Source: an archaeon
GTDB taxonomy: Archaea; Thermoplasmatota; Thermoplasmata; Methanomassiliicoccales; Methanomethylophilaceae
Reading direction: 5' to 3'
NCBI GenBank assembly: GCA_024399225.1
Contig: JAKSHV010000008.1
Coordinates: 1 to 15,796 of the forward strand
DNA length: 15,796 nt
The position numbers were made by a program, and so were the translations under genes. This document shows, piece by piece, positions 8,822 to 15,155 of this stretch (the first letter of the stretch is position 1; each line of letters opens with the position of its first letter). The notes under the pieces were generated by a model. That model saw nothing but the letters and a program-made list of their open reading frames with translations, had not been told where the DNA came from and did not search any database.

Positions 8822-8895
8822 CGGGCCTGGAGGGATTCGAACCCCCGACCACCTGATTAAAAGTCAGATGCTCTACCTAGCTGAGCTACAGGCCC
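8822..8895 (-). tRNA. tRNA-Lys (anticodon UUU)
   Basis: The minus strand folds into a complete 74-base cloverleaf without an intron. It has acceptor stem GGGCCTG/CAGGCCC with discriminator G, D stem GCTC/GAGC, anticodon stem TCTGA/TCAGG around loop CTTTTAA, and T stem GGGGG/CCCTC around TTCGAAT. The anticodon TTT at 8859-8861 (minus-strand order 8861 to 8859) decodes AAA/AAG lysine codons. CCA is not encoded. The gene lies 113 bases upstream of rpoH in the same direction and is preceded by a good TATA box. Because no clear promoter appears before rpoH, the tRNA may be the first gene of the polymerase transcript. U34 is the base that Elp3-type enzymes modify, and an elp3 gene lies nearby. Confidence 0.96.
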
Positions 8896-8900
8896 ATGTC

Positions 8901-8988
8901 TTAAGCAAAAACACACATCTACTGCCTATATATAAATATAGTGCCGTGGACGTGGCCTATCCTTATTATAATTAAGCCAAAAACGCGC
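8901..8988. repeat. Imperfect direct repeat flanking the tRNA promoter
   Basis: Two near-identical copies occur on the plus strand: TTAAGCAAAAACACAC at 8901-8916 and TTAAGCCAAAAACGCGC at 8972-8988. They differ by one inserted base and two substitutions, and their starts are 71 bases apart. One lies between the tRNA and its TATA box, the other upstream of it. They could be binding sites or chance A-rich similarity. Confidence 0.35.
8929..8936 (-). promoter_or_regulatory. TATA box of the tRNA-Lys (and possibly RNA polymerase) transcript
   Basis: TTTATATA on the minus strand is an almost ideal archaeal TATA box, centred 37 bases upstream of the mature tRNA 5' end. Initiation about 26 bases downstream would leave a leader of roughly 11 bases for RNase P to remove. 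It is embedded in the near-palindromic CTATATTTATATATAG (8926-8941), so some plus-strand activity is possible. Confidence 0.65.
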
Positions 8989-9030
8989 TTGTGTACTTAA
9001 TAATTGGGCCTTACCGGATGAAAATCAATG

Positions 9031-9040
9031 TTTGATATAG
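9031..9040 (+). promoter_or_regulatory. Candidate promoter of cdc48 (leaderless transcript)
   Basis: TTTGATATAG is centred about 27 bases upstream of the cdc48 ATG, preceded by purine-rich GAAAATCAATG as a possible BRE. The 20 bases before the ATG are pyrimidine-rich and contain no Shine-Dalgarno sequence. Initiation at or next to the ATG is therefore likely. Two further AT-rich stretches (8961-8976 and 8996-9005) could act as alternative promoters with leaders. Confidence 0.45.
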
Positions 9041-9061
9041 CACTACGCACTTGTCCCCCCA

Positions 9062-11287
9062 ATGGCCCAGACCCTGACGCTCAAAGTTGAGAATTCGAAA
9101 CGTATCAACGAGGCTGGATTCGGACGTGCACGTCTCGATCCCAAAGCATACACCAGTCTGGGACTATCCCTCGGAAACATCATCGAGATCACTGGAAAGA
9201 AAACCGTAGTGGCCAAAGTTTTCAGAAGCGACATGGAGGATGAGGGCAAGAACATCATCCGTATTGACGGACTCACCAGGACCAGTGCAGGAGTCTCCCT
9301 CGGAGAGAACGTCAAGGTCCGCAAATGCGAACCCCTATCTGCGGTCAAAGTGGTCATCGAACCCAAGATCTCGGACGGGACACGCATCAAGGTCGACAAA
9401 TCGCTCACCGAAATCATCAAGAACAACCTCATCAGCCGCCCCGTCACCTCGGGAATGGACATCATGGTCCCCAACATATCGCTGATGGGAAACCGTTCCA
9501 CATTCACAGTCAACTCCACCATGCCCCTCGGACCAGTCATTATCTCTTCAGTCACCGAGCTCGTGGTTCTCGAAGCCCCCCAGAAACGCGGAAAGAAGTC
9601 CGATGGCGAGGAGGGCGGATTCGGCAGGGACAACAAGAACACCACCTATGACGACATCGGTGGTCTGAACGATGAACTGAAGCGTATCAGGGAGATGTGC
9701 GAACTCCCTCTGAAACACCCCGAATTGTTCGAGAGGATGGGCATATCTGCACCCAAGGGAATGCTCCTGTACGGACCTCCTGGCACAGGTAAGACGCTTA
9801 TCGCCGAGGCCCTAGCGAACGAATCGGGAGCAAGCTTCTTCTCCATCCGCGGACCAGAGATCATGAGCAAGTACTACGGAGAGTCCGAAGGAAAACTCCG
9901 TACGATTTTCTCGAATGCCGAGAAGAATTCCCCCAGCATCATCTTCCTCGACGAGATCGATTCCATCGCACCCAACCGTGACAATGCATACGGTGAACAG
10001 GAACAACGCGTGGTCGCACAGCTGCTGTCCCTCATGGATGGAATGGGAGGTCGTGGAAATGTTATTGTTATCGGCGCCACCAACCGCGAGGATTCCATCG
10101 ACCCGGCCCTGAGAAGGCCTGGAAGATTCGATAGGGAGATCGAGATCGGTGTCCCCAACAGGCAGGGAAGGGAGTCTATCCTTGCGGTACACACACGCAA
10201 CATGCCCCTTGCCGACGATGTCGATCTGGCGGCACTTTCCAGAATGACCCAGGGATTCGTCGGGGCAGATCTGGCGGCACTTTCCAGAGAAGCCGCAATG
10301 AAATGTCTCGGAAGGAATATGGACAAACTCGACCTAGACTCTCCCGTCCCCACGGAATTGCTGGAATCTATGAAGGTCACCATGATCGACTTCACAAACG
10401 CTCTCGGAGAGGTCGAACCCAGCGGAATGAGGGAAGTTGCGATCGAAGTTCCCAAGGTATCCTGGGAAGACATCGGAGGCCTCGATGACATACGCAACGA
10501 GATCAAGGAGACCCTCCTTCCCGGAGAGGACAAGAAGGATTTCGAACGTCTGGGTATATCTCCCGGAAAGGGACTTCTCCTGTATGGGCCCCCCGGAACC
10601 GGAAAGACCCTGATCGCAAAAGCAGTGGCAAACGAATCCGGCGCCAACTTCATACTTGTAAACGGACCAGAGATTGCCAGCAAGTGGCTCGGAGAGAGCG
10701 AACAGGCCATCAGGAAGATCTTCAAACGTGCCAAGCAGATGGCCCCCAGTATCATCTTCTTCGATGAGATGGACTCCATCGCACCCAAGAGGAACTCTGA
10801 GAGCAGTGAAGCATGGGAACGCGTGGTCGCACAGCTCCTTACCTCACTCGACGGTGTGGAACAGCTCAACCATGTGCTGGTCATCGCCGCCACCAATAGA
10901 CCCGATATGCTCGATCCCGCCCTGCTCAGACCCGGAAGAATCGACCGTATGATCCTTGTCGGAAAACCCGCACTCAACGAGAGACTTAGTATCCTGAAAA
11001 TACACACACGCAGCATGCCTCTTGCAGAAAATGTTGATCTGGGTCATATCGCGGAACGCACTGATGGATATGTTGGTGCAGACATTTTCGCACTATGCAG
11101 GGAAGCAGGATTGGCAGCTTTCCGCAGAGATAAAGAGACTGAATTCGTCTATCAGGAGGATTTCGATTTCGCTCTCGGACGCGTCAAACCCTCGGTCGAC
11201 AACATGACCTTCGAGACCTACAAGAAGATGGATACTGAGATCAAGAAGCGCAAGGACAGATGGTCCGACGTACCGTTCTATAACTGA
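9062..11287 (+). CDS. cdc48: Cdc48/VAT-type AAA+ ATPase (two-ring protein unfoldase)
   Basis: This is a 741-residue hexameric ATPase that unfolds proteins, in archaea commonly for the 20S proteasome. Domain order: double-psi-barrel N domain (about 1-90), second N subdomain (about 100-175), AAA ring 1 with Walker A GPPGTGKT (238-245), Walker B IIFLDEID (293-300) and arginine-finger region RRPGRFDR (351-358), then AAA ring 2 with GPPGTGKT (509-516), IIFFDEMD (564-571) and LLRPGRIDR (621-629). Pore-loop aromatics are KYYG (270-273) and KWLG (541-544). The protein ends in Phe-Tyr-Asn, a HbYX-type tail like those that dock in the proteasome alpha-ring pockets. The ATG lacks a ribosome binding site and sits about 27 bases after a TATA-like element, so a leaderless mRNA is likely. 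It is divergent from the tRNA and convergent with elp3. Length is normal for archaeal Cdc48/VAT. Confidence 0.97.
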   Translation: MAQTLTLKVENSKRINEAGFGRARLDPKAYTSLGLSLGNIIEITGKKTVVAKVFRSDMEDEGKNIIRIDGLTRTSAGVSLGENVKVRKCEPLSAVKVVIEPKISDGTRIKVDKSLTEIIKNNLISRPVTSGMDIMVPNISLMGNRSTFTVNSTMPLGPVIISSVTELVVLEAPQKRGKKSDGEEGGFGRDNKNTTYDDIGGLNDELKRIREMCELPLKHPELFERMGISAPKGMLLYGPPGTGKTLIAEALANESGASFFSIRGPEIMSKYYGESEGKLRTIFSNAEKNSPSIIFLDEIDSIAPNRDNAYGEQEQRVVAQLLSLMDGMGGRGNVIVIGATNREDSIDPALRRPGRFDREIEIGVPNRQGRESILAVHTRNMPLADDVDLAALSRMTQGFVGADLAALSREAAMKCLGRNMDKLDLDSPVPTELLESMKVTMIDFTNALGEVEPSGMREVAIEVPKVSWEDIGGLDDIRNEIKETLLPGEDKKDFERLGISPGKGLLLYGPPGTGKTLIAKAVANESGANFILVNGPEIASKWLGESEQAIRKIFKRAKQMAPSIIFFDEMDSIAPKRNSESSEAWERVVAQLLTSLDGVEQLNHVLVIAATNRPDMLDPALLRPGRIDRMILVGKPALNERLSILKIHTRSMPLAENVDLGHIAERTDGYVGADIFALCREAGLAAFRRDKETEFVYQEDFDFALGRVKPSVDNMTFETYKKMDTEIKKRKDRWSDVPFYN
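10223..10288 (+). repeat. 21-base direct repeat inside cdc48
   Basis: The 21 bases GATCTGGCGGCACTTTCCAGA occur perfectly at 10223-10243 and again at 10268-10288, exactly 45 bases (15 codons) apart and in frame. Both copies encode DLAALSR (residues 388-394 and 403-409) in the C-terminal helical part of AAA ring 1. The second copy sits where family members usually have DLAAL(C/S)REAA. Confidence 0.8.
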
Positions 11288-11292
11288 AAAGG

Positions 11293-12828
11293 TCAAAGGT
11301 CCTTCGCCATGTAGGGCCTTTCGAGATGGTATCCGAGAGAGGCATAGTACTCCCTCACACCGATACCGCTGGTCACGGTGATCCTTGATTTGCCGTTGTC
11401 ACGTGCGATACGTTCAGCTTCGGCCACTAGCCTTCTTCCGAAACCCCTGTGCTGCCAGCTCTCTGCCGCAGCTCCGATGGCGGTTTCGTTTCCGAATACT
11501 TTCAGTTCCCTGATCATCGCGGTCTCGCCCTCGTTGATACGAAGACGTACATAGCCGACAAGGGAATCGCAGTAAGTGAACGAAATGAAACGTTCGGTCC
11601 CAGCTGCAGCCTCATATTCCAGAGTTTCCATCTTCACTAGAGATTCATCCTCAAGAACCGCACCAGTATGTCCGACCTCACGGCAGCGGATGCATCTGCA
11701 TTTCTGTCCGTGCTCATCCATATTCTTCTGGACAAGCTGACGCAGGTTACTCTTGAGAATGCCTGCAGTAATTTCCGGCACGGGAATATCCCTTTGGATA
11801 CGCTGTATCCTGACATAATCTGGAACGATGGCTTTCATCCTCGAGAGAAGCTCGGTAGCAGTCTCAACAGTATATGGGATATATTCCCCGTTCTGCCACA
11901 TGTCGTATAGTTTGGTACCACCGACGACCAGAGTGGGGTAGAACTTCAGCATATCCGGGCGGAAATCAGGATTCTCGAAACACTTGACAAAGCATTCGTA
12001 ATCCTTTTCCGGATCGGAACCAGGAAGCCCAGGCATGAGGTGGTAACACACCTTCAGTCCATGGTCACGGCATACCCGGGTGGCTTTGATGACCTCTTCA
12101 ACACCATGTCCGCGTTCCACACCGTTTAGAACATCGGTATCAAGGATCTGAACACCGAGTTCCACACGTGTGGCACCAAGGGCCATCATGCGCTCGATCT
12201 GTTCGGGCTTGCAGAAATAGTCGGGCCTGGTTTCGACAGTGAGTCCGATACATCTGCGCTTGGAATGGGAATTCTCCTCCTGGGCCATCTCCAAGTTGGG
12301 AGAGGCATGACCATTCATGGCTTCCAGACACCTCTGCACGAACCACTCCTGGTACTGAGGATTACGGGAAGTGAATGTACCGCCCATGATAATCAGGTCA
12401 ATCTTGTCAGTATCATGACCGATTTCTTCCAACTGGGTCAATCTGCTTTCAACCTGATCATAAGGATCGAAACGATTCATTGCTGCACGTCTAGCCGCAG
12501 GCTCCTTACCTGTATAGGACTGAGGAGAATCATTGGAAACCCCTCCGGGACAGTAGGCACATTTACCATGTGGACAGGGATAGGGCGAGGTCATCACAGC
12601 AACAACCGCAACTCCGCTTGCGGTACGCATCGGCTTCTTCACAAGAAGGGGGAGAATAGTCTTTTTTTCGGACTCATCAACAAGTGCCAGTATCTCGGAA
12701 TTAGATGGTACTTTCTCTGCCCCGTACCTGGAACAGAATTTCATTTTCAAACGTTGGAGATCGTCCCTGTCGGATACCTCTCCGGAACGGATGGCTTCCA
12801 AGAGCTTCTCCGCGACTATGCTTGCCAT
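11293..12828 (-). CDS. elp3: Elp3-family tRNA wobble-uridine modification enzyme (radical SAM plus acetyltransferase)
   Basis: This is a 511-residue enzyme that uses acetyl-CoA and S-adenosylmethionine chemistry to make cm5U-type wobble uridines. Archaea have Elp3 without the other Elongator subunits. Visible parts in order: N-terminal tRNA-binding region with KKPMRTASGVAVVAVM (64-79), radical-SAM cluster CPHGKCAYCPGG (Cys 85, 90, 93), core strands LIIMGGTF (145-152), LTVETRPD (196-203) and YHLMPGLPGSDPEKD (262-276), a zinc cluster CRCIRC (Cys 377, 379, 382), and a C-terminal GNAT domain with acetyl-CoA loop QHRGFGRRL (459-467) and GVREYYASLGY (490-500). The length is close to the family norm. 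The ATG directly follows the stop of the upstream winged-helix gene (TGAATG), with GGAG 9 bases before it, so the two are probably cotranscribed. Its stop faces the cdc48 stop with 5 bases between. Confidence 0.96.
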   Translation of the reverse strand: MASIVAEKLLEAIRSGEVSDRDDLQRLKMKFCSRYGAEKVPSNSEILALVDESEKKTILPLLVKKPMRTASGVAVVAVMTSPYPCPHGKCAYCPGGVSNDSPQSYTGKEPAARRAAMNRFDPYDQVESRLTQLEEIGHDTDKIDLIIMGGTFTSRNPQYQEWFVQRCLEAMNGHASPNLEMAQEENSHSKRRCIGLTVETRPDYFCKPEQIERMMALGATRVELGVQILDTDVLNGVERGHGVEEVIKATRVCRDHGLKVCYHLMPGLPGSDPEKDYECFVKCFENPDFRPDMLKFYPTLVVGGTKLYDMWQNGEYIPYTVETATELLSRMKAIVPDYVRIQRIQRDIPVPEITAGILKSNLRQLVQKNMDEHGQKCRCIRCREVGHTGAVLEDESLVKMETLEYEAAAGTERFISFTYCDSLVGYVRLRINEGETAMIRELKVFGNETAIGAAAESWQHRGFGRRLVAEAERIARDNGKSRITVTSGIGVREYYASLGYHLERPYMAKDL

Positions 12829-13296
12829 TCAGCTTTTCTCCGCCCTTTCTTTGACGAGCTGCTGGAAGCGGATCACGGTCTTCTTGTAGTTCTCCATGGC
12901 CATGTTGACATTAGCCTCGGTGAAACTCCAGGCCTTCTCAAGATCTCCGTACCTTACGCGGAATCCCTTCCTGACCTGTCCGTCCTCGCAGGTGACATCA
13001 GCACTTTCTAGAAGATCCATGGAACGGAGTTTGTTCACATGGCGGTAGATGGTGGGTTTGGAAGTGTCGAGATTGAGTGCGAGTTCCTCTGCAGTCCACA
13101 CCTTGGCAGGATACTTCATAAAGAAATCCATGAAGAGACGGTAGGGGATGCTGTCCCTGACGGAGAGTGCTCCGGCGGAACGAGGATCATATCCCTTAGG
13201 CAAGTATCCGATCTGAACAAGGAAGGTCTCCGCTAATACATCGAGATCGTCTACACCGGTCATCGGCGTGTTGGAAACCACTTGCAGCTCGAACAT
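12829..13296 (-). CDS. Winged-helix DNA-binding protein (putative regulator)
   Basis: This 155-residue protein has a winged helix-turn-helix at about residues 50-116. Helices cover SIPYRLFMDFFMKYP (49-63), WTAEELALNLDTSKPTIYRH (67-86) and VNKLRSMDLLE (87-97), and a wing ends in KGFRVRYG. The 45 N-terminal residues (QVVSNTPMTGVDDLDVLAET) and the basic C-terminal helix (about 117-152) match no family I can name. The arrangement resembles ArsR/MarR/TrmB-like archaeal regulators in general. The start is the ATG at 13294-13296, supported by AGGTGG just upstream and a TATA box about 40 bases upstream. An earlier in-frame TTG at 13321-13323 lies upstream of the likely transcription start. The gene directly abuts elp3, so it may control elp3 or itself. 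The target is unknown. Confidence 0.8.
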   Translation of the reverse strand: MFELQVVSNTPMTGVDDLDVLAETFLVQIGYLPKGYDPRSAGALSVRDSIPYRLFMDFFMKYPAKVWTAEELALNLDTSKPTIYRHVNKLRSMDLLESADVTCEDGQVRKGFRVRYGDLEKAWSFTEANVNMAMENYKKTVIRFQQLVKERAEKS

Positions 13297-13331
13297 AGTG
13301 CCACCTAGTAACACGCATATCAAGTTAAGCG

Positions 13332-13341
13332 TTTATATTAA
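13332..13341 (-). promoter_or_regulatory. Promoter of the winged-helix/elp3 operon
   Basis: TTAATATAAA on the minus strand, directly preceded by the purine-rich GAAAAAAA (13341-13349) as a BRE, forms a good archaeal promoter. Initiation about 26 bases downstream, near 13311, would give a short leader of about 15 bases containing the AGGTGG ribosome binding site. Confidence 0.6.
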
Positions 13342-13362
13342 TTTTTTTCAACTCGGCATTAC

Positions 13363-13878
13363 TCAGAAGTCATTCTTGACATCATCAAGGATACTGATGA
13401 CACTGTCAAGAGGGAAAACCGTGTAAATCTTGATGGAGGTGATCTTTTCCACCGTGCTTGCGACGATCGGAGCACAGATTATCCCAAGTGCACCGTCACG
13501 TTCCGCACGTACAGCGGTGATGATTGCATCCTCTATAGTAGACACAGGATATTCTCTGAGGCTGACGGAACCGTTGTCCTCGGTCTCAAGATACTTGGGG
13601 AGACCTGCCATGAACTTGGAGGTGGCGATGACCGCAAGATACTTCTCCGAATCCTTAGAATTGATACGGCGGATGGCCTTGATGATCTGCCTGACGGTAC
13701 GGAGATTGGGTTCACGATGCTCTTCGAGAATCTTATACATCGTGCTCTGGGATATGTTGGATACGCGACAGAATTCATTCAAAGACATCTTGAGTTCGTC
13801 CTCAAGTATCTCCTTGAAAGCCTTCTGAAATCCGCCTTCATCCCTCAGCATCCCGGATATAAGATCCTGGATTGTCAC
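13363..13878 (-). CDS. HTH (XRE-type) regulator with C-terminal alpha/beta domain, in the thioredoxin operon
   Basis: This is a 171-residue protein. Residues about 25-72 form a Cro/C1-type helix-turn-helix: MSLNEFCRVSNISQSTMYKI (31-50) followed by PNLRTVRQIIKAIRRI. Residues about 107-168 form an alpha/beta domain of alternating strands and helices (TIEDAIITAVRAE, ALGIICAPIVASTVEKI, IKIYTVFP), suggesting a ligand- or redox-sensing module. I cannot name the family. Two cysteines are visible, C37 in the HTH and C135 in GIICAP. The start is a GTG at 13876-13878 whose GTGA overlaps the thioredoxin reductase stop by 4 bases, showing translational coupling. The ribosome binding site is weak (AAGGCGG). 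Its position as third gene after thioredoxin and thioredoxin reductase suggests it regulates that operon, which is inference. Confidence 0.82.
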   Translation of the reverse strand: MTIQDLISGMLRDEGGFQKAFKEILEDELKMSLNEFCRVSNISQSTMYKILEEHREPNLRTVRQIIKAIRRINSKDSEKYLAVIATSKFMAGLPKYLETEDNGSVSLREYPVSTIEDAIITAVRAERDGALGIICAPIVASTVEKITSIKIYTVFPLDSVISILDDVKNDF

Positions 13879-14768
13879 TGGACCGCCTTCTTGGCATAGT
13901 CCGCGGCAGCGAGACCTGCGACAGCACCCTCGCCGACGGCCTTGGCAACCTGCCAGGGTTTACCGGTAACATCCCCGCATGCAAACACACCGGGAACGGC
14001 TGTTGCACAGTTGCGGTCGATCTTCAGAGTGTCATCCATCTCAGGCATGAGATCTATCTCCATAGCAAGATCTACAGAGGATTTTCCGCCGAGTTCTATG
14101 AAAACGCCATCTAATTCGACGGTTTCACCATTGGAAAGTTTGACCGAGTTAACCTTGGAGTCGCCGAGGATCTCAGTAACGGAAGCTGTGATACGTATCA
14201 CTCCCGAACGGTCTGCAACTTCGACGAGTGCCGGGTCTGCGTCGAATGCAGGTGCGATCCAGTATACTTTGGAAGCATAGCGGGTCATGAACTCCGCATC
14301 CACCGCGGCCTCTGACTGTCCGCCAACCAGGGCCACAACCTTCTGCTTGTAGAAATTACAGTCACAGGTGGCACAATAGCTGACTCCCTTACCGAAACCG
14401 AACTGGGTTTCACCGGGAACACCGAGTTTGACACGAGTCATTCCGGTTGCAAGAACAAGAGATCTGGCACATATCTCGGTACCGTTCTCGATCCTTACAG
14501 AGAAACCCTTTTCCGACTTGGAAAGGGAAAGAACGTTTGAATCTATGAACTGACATCCGGAGCTGCGGGCCTGCTCGATTCCGTTATCGAGCATTCCAGA
14601 TCCGGACTGGACTCCCTGGAAACCGAAGTAGTTCTCGATTTCGGTTCCGTGCATCGCACTGTTACGTGGTTTTCCCACCATAACCGTGGCGACCTTCTTC
14701 CTTGCGGAATGAATGGCTGCCTGGATTCCTGCGGGACCTGCACCGATGATTACTACTTCGGCATCCAT
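13875..14768 (-). CDS. trxB: Thioredoxin reductase-like FAD disulfide oxidoreductase with atypical NAD(P)H motif
   Basis: This is a 297-residue flavoprotein of the low-molecular-weight thioredoxin reductase family, expected to pass electrons through FAD to thioredoxin. Seen: FAD motif GAGPAG (9-14), redox pair CATC (Cys 132 and 135) followed by an extra Cys 137, and the C-terminal FAD motif GVFACGD (260-266). The second nucleotide-binding site is unusual. The expected GGGNS/TA is VGGQSEAA (148-155), and the HRRD-x-x-R block that holds the NADPH 2'-phosphate is missing (sequence there: VYWIAPAFDADPA). NADPH is therefore a doubtful donor. The ATG at 14766-14768 is preferred, with GAGTGA just upstream; a GTG three codons earlier, right after the thioredoxin stop, is the alternative. 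It lies between thioredoxin and an HTH gene in one operon. Confidence 0.93.
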   Translation of the reverse strand: MDAEVVIIGAGPAGIQAAIHSARKKVATVMVGKPRNSAMHGTEIENYFGFQGVQSGSGMLDNGIEQARSSGCQFIDSNVLSLSKSEKGFSVRIENGTEICARSLVLATGMTRVKLGVPGETQFGFGKGVSYCATCDCNFYKQKVVALVGGQSEAAVDAEFMTRYASKVYWIAPAFDADPALVEVADRSGVIRITASVTEILGDSKVNSVKLSNGETVELDGVFIELGGKSSVDLAMEIDLMPEMDDTLKIDRNCATAVPGVFACGDVTGKPWQVAKAVGEGAVAGLAAADYAKKAVQ

Positions 14769-14777
14769 GGGATTCAC

Positions 14778-15089
14778 TCAGAGACTGTTGATGTAGGCGA
14801 TGATGTCTTCCTTGGGCCTGAGTCCGACGAGGGACTCCTGCTGTACACCGTTCTTGAAAAAGAGAAGGGTGGGGATTGCGTTGATGCCGAAGGTCATTGC
14901 GACGTTCTGGTTCTCATCAGTGTTGAGTTTTGCGACTGCGACCTTTCCTGCGAGCTCGGTTGCGAGTTCGTCAACGACAGGTCCCATCCTCCTGCAGGGT
15001 CCGCACCAGGGTGCCCAGCAGTCGACGAGTACGATTCCATCCTGTTTAACGAAGTCGTTAAACTGTGCTTCATTGAGTTCAGTAACCAT
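14778..15089 (-). CDS. trxA: Thioredoxin
   Basis: This is a 103-residue cytoplasmic thioredoxin, a dithiol carrier that reduces protein disulfides. It has the classical active site WCGPC (28-32), the preceding VDCWAP strand with an additional Cys 24, the cis-proline loop NAIPT (Pro 73), and the LVGLRPKEDIIAYI C-terminal helix. No signal peptide is present. The ATG at 15087-15089 gives exactly the family length. Its TATA box is about 34 bases upstream, so the leader is only about 8-10 bases. The only ribosome binding candidate (GGTATC) is weak and lies inside a palindrome. It is the first gene of trxA-trxB-HTH; the reductase starts right after or 9 bases after its stop. Confidence 0.97.
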   Translation of the reverse strand: MVTELNEAQFNDFVKQDGIVLVDCWAPWCGPCRRMGPVVDELATELAGKVAVAKLNTDENQNVAMTFGINAIPTLLFFKNGVQQESLVGLRPKEDIIAYINSL

Positions 15090-15092
15090 AAT

Positions 15093-15109
15093 GATACCAA
15101 CAAGGTATC
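15093..15109. promoter_or_regulatory. Palindrome over the predicted trxA transcription start (operator candidate)
   Basis: GATACC and GGTATC form a perfect 6-base inverted repeat around the 5-base spacer AACAA. The element lies 10-26 bases downstream of the TATA box edge and spans the predicted start site near 15097, a typical repressor position. The HTH protein encoded at the end of the operon is a natural candidate to bind it, which is inference. Confidence 0.45.
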
Positions 15110-15118
15110 CGAATCAGG

Positions 15119-15127
15119 TTATAAAAA
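15119..15127 (-). promoter_or_regulatory. TATA box of the thioredoxin operon
   Basis: TTTTTATAA on the minus strand is preceded by CTCCCC and centred near 15123. Initiation about 26 bases downstream falls near 15097, just ahead of the trxA ATG at 15089. Confidence 0.6.
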
Positions 15128-15155
15128 GGGGAGTATTGTCCTAATCTGGATAGGT

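Noticed and set aside
9874..11016. Minus-strand reading frame of 380 codons opposite cdc48
   Set aside because: Ser/Arg/Pro-rich shadow inside a clear AAA+ ATPase gene.
13297..13323. TTG start at 13323 for the winged-helix gene
   Set aside because: It lies upstream of the predicted transcription start, while the ATG at 13296 has AGGTGG and a fitting TATA box.
13342..13348. T7 run on the plus strand as a terminator
   Set aside because: No plus-strand gene ends there; on the minus strand it is an A-run serving as the BRE of the winged-helix promoter.
14769..14777. GTG start at 14777 for thioredoxin reductase
   Set aside because: No ribosome binding site; the ATG three codons later has GAGTGA and gives the usual short N-terminus before the FAD motif. 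Not fully excluded.
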